Assembly: GCA_015698045.1 (NCBI GenBank)
Contig: BLAL01000257.1
Coordinates: 186,001 to 250,000, forward strand
DNA length: 64,000 nucleotides
Direction: 5' to 3'
DNA from: Rhizophagus clarus
Taxonomy: Eukaryota > Glomeromycota > Glomeromycetes > Glomerales > Glomeraceae
A model generated the notes under the pieces. That model did no database searches. It saw only the letters and a program-made list of their open reading frames with translations, and had not been told where the DNA came from. Position numbers and translations under genes: made by a program. Shown piece by piece: positions 56,100 to 64,000 of this stretch (positions are counted from its first letter, which is position 1; each line of letters begins with the position of its first letter).

Positions 56100-58977
56100 T
56101 CAGTTAGTTTTTTTTAGTATATCAGCAGATGACTCTGATTGGGTGCAGTTGACTTCTAGCTTAAATATTTCTCTCTGGGACTTATGAACAGAAAGAGGTA
56201 CAGTAATTACCTTACCTTTATGCAATAATTTAAACTCCCGTTTAGCAATAGACTTCCATCTAGCATGATCAAGCCAAGGCATTCCCAACAATATTCAGGG
56301 TTTATCATCATCCATTACTGGAAAATCCTCAGAAATTGTACAACTATTATCATCCTGGCCAACTGTAACTGAAATATTATAAGATGAGCCAATAAATTCT
56401 AGAGAATTATTTTGTCACTTAACAGGAGGCTTCTTATTTTTATCAATGTCCGCTCCTAGTAACTTTATCAGCCCTTTCAAGAGAACCGAGCAATTGGCAT
56501 CACTATCAATCAATGCTGAGGGCATTTGTACAATCTTTTTTAATGGTGAACTGATTTTGCAACGGATAGTAGTTACATCGTTGGGTATAATTTTTTGGAT
56601 AAAATTGATTTTCATAGGATTTGGCCATGAAATATCTGGTCCTATCAACTGGTTCATTTGTATAGGCTGCTGTTCTACTTGGAAAGGTGGTTGCGAAGCA
56701 ACTGGTTGCTGGACATTTTGTGGCAAACTTGTTTGCTGAAGAACAATTCAAACTAGATCTATCATCGGTTGCAAAATTTGAGAAAATACTATAGTAATCC
56801 CATTCCAGAACTTGTTGCGTTCCTTTTCTGAGAAATTTGAAATATAATGGCTTAAGATAGGATCTTTCAAGCCTATAAATTCCGCATTGATCATATTCCA
56901 TGTATTAATTGAAACTTCTCTAGGCTGTGCATGGATAAAAGAATCAACCATTAATCGTAAAATAGCAAAAAATGCATTTAGGATAATATTATCTGTAGGA
57001 ATCTTAAGTGACTTAGTATCTTTACTGCTCTTTTTAGTGGAGAGTGGGTCTGAAGGAGATGTTTTACTAGATTTTTTGCTAGATGTCTTTTTACGCTTCT
57101 TTGAGCCTTTGGCATCAGAAGAAGTTACTTTTTTTTGTGGTATTGACTTCATAGTCTTTCTCACTTTCTGAATCACTAGAGCTACTTAATTCACTTTCAG
57201 ATGATTCTGAGCTTGCTTCCTGATCACCAAGAGCTAATGCATTAGTTTCAAGTTCATCCTCACTATCTGACTTTTCAGAATCACTGCCAGAGTCTGAAGA
57301 TGATTCATCAGAAATTGAATGGGAATTAATTCGCTTAAAGCTACCTGATTTCTTCTTTTTCTTAGATTTGATTTTAGATGTAGACTTAGACTTAGATTTT
57401 TCTCCAGTCTTTTTCTTACGAGTAGTAGTAGATTTAGGCTTGCTAGCAATCTTTTTTATGTCCTTACCCATCTTTGTCTGATTGATATGTAGGTCTTCTA
57501 TTTGCCTGCGCATCTCTTCAACAGGATCATCTTCATCATGAAAATCACTAGGATCGTCACCCATATTTTTTATAATTCCTTCTAGTAAGAAGCGATCTGA
57601 ATGAATCTGGTCAGCTTTTTTCTTACTGGGATCAGACTCCTTAGTTAAAGTCTTTTTAGCCCGCTTCATAGCAACTACTAACAGCTTAACTGCTTCAGAA
57701 TTAGGATCGTTCTGCATAGATTGAAACACTTGTACTTGTTTTGGCTTAAATAAAAACTGGGATTATTTTTCTCTAGAAGCCATTTGCTTTTCTATAAGCT
57801 TATCAATATCTGCATCTGTATAAAGTTTTGGCTGGTTACTAGCTGAAGAATATGTTGAAGGGTGTTGGACACCTAAAACCATTTCAACTTTATCCATCTC
57901 AAGTTTCTCTAAAGTTCAGACCAATTCTGTTAATGATCTATTCAATCCTATTCGCTTAACCTCAATCTTATTTTCAGGTGGTATACCACGAAGGAATTGC
58001 AACCTTTTAGGACCCCAAACATTACTGATACAACTGATAATCATGAAAAAGAGCAAATTGATGTAAAATTTAGAAGCTAAAAAACATGTTTTTTGCAATT
58101 TTCTTGTTAACCAGTGATCCAAATTGGATGAACTTTTTTTTAAAATGTAGCTCTCAATGAGATCTACAAAATAAAAAATTTTATCAAAATTGGTTGAATA
58201 GATGGTGAGATAACCTTAAAAAACTAAAAGAGCAAATTGGCTTAATTTTGAGAAAAATGGATAAAAAAAAAATGTGAGTTATTTTAGTAATATCTGGGAT
58301 CCTAACCTTTTCTGATGATCAGTTATACCTAACTGCCATGAATACTTTTCTAATTCCCAATAGAAAATATTTATAGGCCTATTCCCTTTAGTTAAGGTAC
58401 TATAAATAACCTTTTGTTGTCCTCTTACTTCGATTGGATAATAATTTTGAAACCAATTAATAATATAATTAATATCTAATGGAATTACTATTGGATTAGC
58501 ATTATTAGCAGATGGAAAATTGTGTGGAGTATTTGTTAGGCATCCTTTGGCAAATGTCCAATTTTGATCTATATGAAAGTCATCAATAGGGATTATTTGA
58601 GCACCAGTATAGCCTGCTTGAGATGGAGTATTTATTAAACTAATACCAATACCTATACCAGCATTATCAGCATTAGGCAATAGCTGAACTCCTGGCATAT
58701 TTGGTAAAGCTGGCACTGCTCCTGCGGCCGCAATATCTGCTACATTTACTCTAGAATTTACATGATGTAAGGCCCAATTTTTTCCTGCGAGTACATCATT
58801 ATACCATTCTCTTGCACGACCCTTTAATTTTGCTAGCCAAATATTTAATGCTTGTATCTTTCCTGCATAATCATTGTTAACTTCTGCACCTCCTAAAAAT
58901 AATCTCCATTGATGAATATGCTCTTCTAGATCTTTGGATAGTAAACCAGAAAATTCTAGTGGCTTATAATATGCCAT
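56100..58977 (-). pseudogene. Gag-like polyprotein with retropepsin-like protease (element B)
   Basis: Read from 58977, a Gag capsid-type domain (LKGRAREWYNDVLAGKN, about residues 50-70; NYYPIEVRGQQ, about 185) has the same kind of internal insertion as the element A protein. About 250 bases of unrelated DNA (58020-58275) interrupt it. It continues with LQFLRGIPPENKIEVKRIGL (about 57960). A long Ser/Lys/Asp linker follows, and then a second domain (about 57000-56760). The retropepsin-like part has SALIDSDANCSVLLKG (about 56500) and ILLGMPWLDHARW (about 56270). The active site reads DSD. Stops at TGA 57916, TAA about 57768, TGA 56748, TGA 56415 and TGA 56295, and a shift at the T8 run 57129-57136, break it. 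There is no reverse transcriptase. Confidence 0.7.
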
Positions 58978-59052
58978 ACCTGTTGTATATTGTATATTAA
59001 GCAGATTATTTTGTAGCGCTAAAATTTATTGCTATAAATTAAAAATATTTTG

Positions 59053-59652
59053 TCAGGAATTTCTATTTAATAGCTGGAGTGTAAACTTCTCCTGTACAAA
59101 TGTATTAATACAAGTTTGCTTTCTAGCATTATTATTGATCATAGCTCCTTCTAACCTTTGAGCAATATTATGCCAATTTTGGGCCTGCTAAATAGCACAT
59201 GTATGACGTCTTTTCCATTGCTCTGTATTGGTATTATAACATACAGTCATTCTGTACGCATTTCTTTTAAACTCATCTTGCTCTCTTTGAGTATTAATTA
59301 ATTCAGCTAGTTGTTCTTGTCGGGCTCTTCTTTCATCATTCAATGCATCAGTTAACATGTGATTCACCCTTAATACCTAAGCTCTAGCATCATTTAACTG
59401 GTGCCTGAGATTTTTCACTTGCCTATTTTCAGCATTTAGTAAATTTTGGTATTGATCTCACTCAGCTGTGATATTAGCTATATATTGCTATAAATTCCTA
59501 TTTTCCTATACTATACCCTGCAATTGGGCTCCATTTTGATGAATAGTTTCTAATCCATCTGTAATATTATCAAAATTCCATCCAAGATTGATAGGATTTA
59601 GAACTCTTGATCCATCTATATGCCTGCGAATAGCTTGAAGGCTATTACTCAT
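59053..59652 (-). pseudogene. Coiled-coil protein before the Gag gene (element B)
   Basis: From ATG 59652 one frame runs to a TGA at 59053, with several in-frame stops. The middle is a coiled coil (YQNLLNAENRQVKNLRHQLN, then LNDERRARQEQLAELINTQ). It occupies the same position and orientation as the gene at 14109-14759 in element A and has similar composition, so it is the probable counterpart. Confidence 0.5.
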
Positions 59653-59658
59653 TGCTGT

Positions 59659-60036
59659 TCATTTGGTTAAAATTATAGCAACCAGATCTTGATTTGCCTG
59701 AGCCATATTATCATTATCTATAGGGATTTTTTTGCTGACAAGTTCGCTAATCCTGGCCTTAAGCTGAGTTATCTCTTCTTGCAAGGTAGTTATCTCCTCT
59801 GTTATCTGCTTCTCTTGGAATTCTATAAACTTTTCTCTGGCTTCTGCAGTCAATTCTAATTGCCTTATCCTTTTTACCAATGAAGATACTTGAAACTTAA
59901 GGCCTGAGATTTCTTGTTCTGAGATCTCTCTTTCCTTATACAATCTAGCTATCTCTAGTTTACTGTGATATAAATCACGCTTTAGCCATTTTATCCAGTC
60001 TTCATAGACTTGTGCATCCATGCCATCTATTCCCAT
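59659..60036 (-). CDS. Coiled-coil protein, element B
   Basis: This is an intact 125-codon ORF: MGIDGMDAQVYEDWIKWLKR, then an unbroken coiled coil (EREISEQEISGLKFQVSSL, then EEITTLQEEITQLKARISEL). It lies 7 bases before the next coiled-coil gene on the same strand. No counterpart was seen in element A. Confidence 0.5.
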   Translation of the reverse strand: MGIDGMDAQVYEDWIKWLKRDLYHSKLEIARLYKEREISEQEISGLKFQVSSLVKRIRQLELTAEAREKFIEFQEKQITEEITTLQEEITQLKARISELVSKKIPIDNDNMAQANQDLVAIILTK

Positions 60037-60336
60037 TATTCAAAAAAAATCTGGTAAAGCTAGGAAATTAGATGCTTCTATTGCTTTGTGGAAAATTTAC
60101 TATCAACCTGTTGGCTATCAGAGAAATACTAAAAAATTGCTTAAAGCTAGAGTTGCAATCCAGATATCCGTGGATGAACACATTTTGGCAATTATACACA
60201 AATTTAAATTAATAAAGACAAGAATTTTTTTGAGATATCTTAAGACAATATCTTAAGGTATAATATAGAAAAATTAAAAATTTCATTAATAATAATAAAA
60301 AAAAAGAAATCCTATTCAGATTGAATTTTTCATCTG

Positions 60337-61739
60337 TTGTGGAGGGAAAAAGACCATCCTATCAGTATAATAATACTGTACCATGCTGGTTTTCCACACT
60401 AAAACTCTTAATATTGCTTGGTTTAGATTTTCCTTTTTTCTTGATATTGTAACATTTATCTTTATATTCGCTTTTGGCTCTTTTAATGCTTCTCTCATAC
60501 TCTCTTATTATAACATCATTTTTAGGCATTTCAAATACCAAGGATTTTCTCTGGCTTACCCTTAACCACTTTACTTAAAGAGTCCTTTTTCATACTCTTT
60601 TGAAGGTTTTGGCTTATATACAACCACTTTTCTTATAACTTTTATTTTAAAAGAGCTTTCGCCGTAACTTTCATTATACTTTAACTTTTAAATAAGCATA
60701 ACTTTCCTTTTTATTTAACGTATCAGAATATAATTTATTTTTGAAAGAAAGTTTTTAATAAGAAAAATTAATTCTTTATTGTACTCCCGAATTTAATCAG
60801 TTTCCATTCATGAATTAATTATAAGTTTATTAATTAAAAATAAATTTCTAAACTAAAGTTAAATTCAATTTCCATTTCTGCATAATTTCTCCCATTCCTT
60901 CTTCTTTCCTTCCTCTGAAGTTTCGTTTAAACAGAGTTTCCCTTCTTTTTCTTATTTATATATCCCGTAAGTCAAATTGAAAAAAAAACCCCGTTTGTAA
61001 ATGTACCTCTGGGTTAATTTATAGATAATTTTCCTGCACATTTTCCCTCAATTTCTGAATAGGTTTCCTTATTTCTCGTTATTTCTGATGAATGATTTAA
61101 AGGTGAATAGTTGAATAACTTAATGTAACGCTTGGCATTACTTGGCGTTTACATTTCCATTAGAATCTGTTTTGACGATTGTAAGAGAAAAATATCTTTT
61201 TCCTCTAAGTTCCATTTTCTTGTTTTCCAAATATAGTTGTTCATTCAGAATTATTTGTGATTATTCATGTTTTCCTCCAAGGATTATATTGAAAATTATC
61301 TTTTTCTTTTAGGCTCTTCTTTCTATTGTCAAAGTTTCAAAATTATTACATCATTTAGAAATATCCAGAACATTAAAGATATTTCAAATCTTCTTGTTTT
61401 CCAAGTATGGTGTTCCATTCTCCTTATTATTACATCATTCGGAAAGATCCAGAATTTGTTCCTCCATTTTCTCTCAAATTCCATCTATTTTCCCTCCTAA
61501 CTGTTCTATCTTTTCTATTTCTAAAAATAAACAAATAATCAAAAGTAAACTAAACTAATTTAAGTAAAATATTCTAAAGATAAACTAAACTAAAAATAAT
61601 TTGTATTACTATCTAGTTATATCATGTGTCTTGTATTTCCTTCCAGTTATATCATGTGATTTGGCTAGTAATTTATCCATTTCTTTGTGTAATTTCTCCA
61701 TCCATTATATTATCGCTTAATTATTTTTGCTATTGTAAT
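60337..61739 (+). mobile_element. Dispersed 1.4-kb repeat, copy 2
   Basis: It is similar over its length to the complement of 43288-44790: TTGTGGAGG start, GTAATATTACTGT-like GC block, TTAATAAGAAAAATTAATTC, repeats of TTATATCATGTG and GTAAT end. The flanks TCTG (60333-60336) and TCTC (61740-61743) fit a 4-bp target duplication with one change. It sits inside an inverted repeat (TTCAGATTGAAT... at 60316; ...TTCAATCTGAA at 61766). No intact ORF. Confidence 0.7.
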
Positions 61740-62088
61740 TCTCATACTACACCATTAGATGAATTTTCAATCTGAATTGAATTTCTCTTTAATTTTATAT
61801 TTGAAAAGGGCTTTAAATCTATTATGTTATGGAATATAATCTTAATAGTATACTTGAAAAAAAAATTCTCATTTTTATTTATTAAATATGTGTACAATTG
61901 TCAAAATGTGTCCATCTGTGGATATCCAAATTGCAACACTGCTTGAAGCTTCTCTACAAACTAGGTATGTTTTTAGTTAGAGGAAGTTAGAGATTGGCTT
62001 GAGAGATAATTATTACATCTATTACATAGAACCTGACCTAAATTTATCTCACAAGCAAGTTTTAGTACTATTACTACTTCCAATAAAG
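61740..62088. other. Spacer before the integrase gene
   Basis: AT-rich. Its first part carries the right arm of the inverted repeat that flanks the inserted element. A degraded N-terminal part of the integrase may lie at 61900-62088, but I cannot read it with confidence. Confidence 0.4.
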
Positions 62089-62924
62089 TTCACCAGGCGG
62101 ATGTTCTCTATATACGCTATATTAAATCTAGTCGAACAATCTATCTTTTTTACCTTAATTTAGTTGATGTAACTTTAAAATATAAAGCAACTGTTCCTAT
62201 TGGCGTGGCTCTTAGGGGGCCTGCCAAGAGTATTAAGAATATACAAGGCATTTTAACTTCAACTACTATTGTTAAATACTTAGAAAAAATTTATGATGAC
62301 CCTGAAAACCCTCTTATCTGGCCGAAAGAGTTTTTATCTGATAAGGGGTCTGAATTTAAGAGTGAATGCAAAAAATTACTAAGAAAGCATGGCATAGAAA
62401 TTCAGAAGGCTAAGTCTAAGAAAACTATGGGTATTGTTGAAAGATTTAATAGAACTTTTTAAGAACGATTCTATAATATTCTTGATGCGTATGACTTAAT
62501 AGATTCCTCCTCTAATATAATAGAGTTAGAAGACCTACCTAGTGTTATTGATTCAATAATAGAAAATCTTAACAACTCTGTTATCCGCTTGCTTGGTATT
62601 ACTCCGGCTACAGTAATAAAAAAGAAAAGTGTATTTGCTAAGCCTTCTAAAGCTCGAAAAGGCTCTATGGGATATAACGAAAAAAGATTATCTTATGGCA
62701 ATTCTGTTTTACATTTGCTTGACCCAAGTGAATACGAAGGAGGGAGAAGATGTGCAACTGATATGAACTGGTCTTCTAAAATTTATAATATTCGTGAATC
62801 TTTAATACAAAAAAATCAGCCAGTTTTGTACTGGCTAATGGATGATGAGGGCAATGACCCAGAAAGGTTTCTTGTAAGAGAGGAGCTTCAAGTCATTCCT
62901 CCTGATGTTGAGTATCCTCCTTAA
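62089..62924 (+). pseudogene. Retroviral-type integrase of Polinton/Maverick kind (element B)
   Basis: The rve-type core is readable from about 62089 in one frame. The first catalytic Asp is in VHQADVLYIRYIK. LVDVTLKYKATVPI follows, as in Polinton integrases. The second Asp is in FLSDKGSEF (62338) and the Glu is in GIVERFNRTF (62440). A TAA at 62461 is the only break. The C-terminus (NQPVLYWLMDDEGNDPERFL, then VREELQVIPP) matches the Polinton-type SH3-like tail. It would insert element ends into the host genome. No chromodomain follows here. It is convergent with the small gene at 62950. Confidence 0.8.
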
Positions 62925-62949
62925 TGGATACTTGCGAATTGATTTTATT

Positions 62950-63279
62950 TGGCTTCATCAGCAATTAGCTTTTCTATCCTTTTGTCAATTTCTTCTTCAG
63001 CCATAGGTCACTCTTCTTTAGATATTGAATAGAATAGGCTGTACAGATTTTCAATACTAGCAAGAAGGTCTTTTTTATTCTGATACCATTTTTGATATCT
63101 ATCTATCTTTCTGTCATATGCATCTTCATTCGAAAAGAGTATGATAGCTGTTGACTTTATATATTCTTCTTGGTCATCCGATTGTCACAAATTTTTTATA
63201 TAACCAGCATATTCACTAACTAGCTTACTATTTTTTTTATAGCAAAGGCGTAATGCCTCTCTTATTATTCTGATTTGTG
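62950..63279 (-). pseudogene. Truncated relative of the element A helical protein (17369-17794)
   Basis: The reading from 63279 (QIRIIREALRLCYKKNSKL, then EYAGYIKNL, then QEEYIKSTAIIL, then NLYSLFYSISKE) parallels the gene at 17369. In-frame TGA codons at about 63184 and 63006 break it, and the N-terminus is cut where a repeat element begins at 63283. Confidence 0.5.
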
Positions 63280-63282
63280 TAG

Positions 63283-64000
63283 GGTTGGATCAGTCCTAGT
63301 AAAGACCGGTCCTGTATCAGTCTTGGAACTGATCCTTACGGTCTTCAGTCTGAGATTTGAGAACTGGTCCAGACTGGAGACCAATCCATATAATTTTTTA
63401 GGTTTAATAAAATAAATGCTAGATTGGCAGGATTTCAACTTTTTTATGAAAAAATGACATTTTAGCACCTTTGTTAATTGTTATATTACTTAATGTAAAA
63501 AATAACAGAATGACATTTTTCAAATGAAAAAATGTTGAAATGACGTTTTTTACAAATTATTTATGAAAAAAGCCAAAATGACATTTTTTACAAATTATTT
63601 ATGAAAAAATACCGTTTTGATATTGTTTTTCATATTATTTATGAATTAAAAATGCCAAAATGCGGGGTTTTCATTTATTTTATAAAAATGTTGAAATGTC
63701 ATTTAATTTTTTTTCATTTTACTTTATAAAAGATGCAGAAATATTTATTTTATTAAAAAAAGTGTTGTTCTACTGGCACTTTTTCATTTTACTTTATGAA
63801 AAAGCTAGAGCAGAATTTTTTCAAATTTATTTGCGAAAAATGCCACTTAATAATTTTTTTCATATTGCTTTATAAAAAAGAATAAATAAAATAGCATTTT
63901 TCCATAGTATTTTATGAAAAAATGTCATTTTAGCACTTTTTCATATTAATTATATATTAAAAAATGCCATTTTGGCTGGTTTTCACATTATTTTATATAA
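63283..64000. mobile_element. Foldback/satellite element, running off the window
   Basis: It begins with a block of inverted words (TTGGATCAGTCC, ACCGGTCCTG, ACTGGTCCAGACTGG, GGAGACCAATCC) at 63284-63395. It then turns into degenerate tandem units of ATGACATTTTTTACAAATTA and TTTATGAAAAAATG from 63440 to the window end. The plan (word-rich arm plus satellite core) matches the element at 46025-47412 in a different sequence. The right arm is outside the window. Confidence 0.5.

Overview
The window is a very AT-rich, repeat-dominated stretch of a eukaryotic, almost certainly fungal, nuclear genome. Several gene families point to an arbuscular mycorrhizal fungus close to Rhizophagus: coiled-coil/Hsp70-like proteins, SAM-domain genes with a nuclease-like C-terminus, a RING gene with a lineage-type tail, a spliced Uma2-type gene, and a FAR1/MULE transposon with a CCHC knuckle. 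Short introns carry GTAAGT donors and TACTAAC-like branch sites. This assignment is inference from gene families and base composition, not from a search.

Layout. 1-9.1 kb: two adjacent decayed DNA transposons, a MULE/FAR1 element (minus) and a multi-exon DDE-type transposase (plus), separated and bracketed by palindromic AGGTGATATCACCT-type repeats. 9.7-10.05 kb: a tandem array of exon-like modules. 11-22.1 kb: element A, a Polinton-like element with a chromodomain, a Gag-retropepsin polyprotein, coiled-coil protein, A32-type packaging ATPase, small zinc proteins, protein-primed-type DNA polymerase B and an SF3 helicase. 22.2-25.2 kb: hairpin-rich DNA and a decayed transposase. 25.2-31.5 kb: low-complexity DNA, a 21-bp minisatellite and a large hairpin satellite with 31-bp units. 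31.8-38.1 kb: two tandem coiled-coil/Hsp70-like genes, both broken. 41.3-49.5 kb: a second Polinton-derived block in which a reduced PolB palm is joined in frame to an F-box/LRR protein, split by a 1.5-kb insertion, plus a foldback element, another F-box ORF and small ORFs including a ubiquitin-like one. 49.9-53.8 kb: host-type genes (SAM + nuclease-like, RING, intact Uma2-type gene). 54.4-63.3 kb: element B, with duplicated coiled-coil genes, Gag-retropepsin, coiled-coil proteins, a Polinton-type integrase and a relative of a small element A gene. The end is cut by another foldback/satellite element.

Most transposon genes are broken, and mostly by in-frame stops that fit C-to-T changes (CGA to TGA, CAG/CAA to TAG/TAA), plus a few single-base shifts in homopolymer runs. 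The most unusual feature is that two independent Polinton-like remnants carry a Gag plus aspartic protease polyprotein where a capsid/protease module would be expected, with no reverse transcriptase beside either. Integrase, PolB, SF3 helicase and packaging ATPase would be the replication, packaging and integration set of such an element. The F-box, RING and ubiquitin-like genes suggest contact with the host ubiquitin system.
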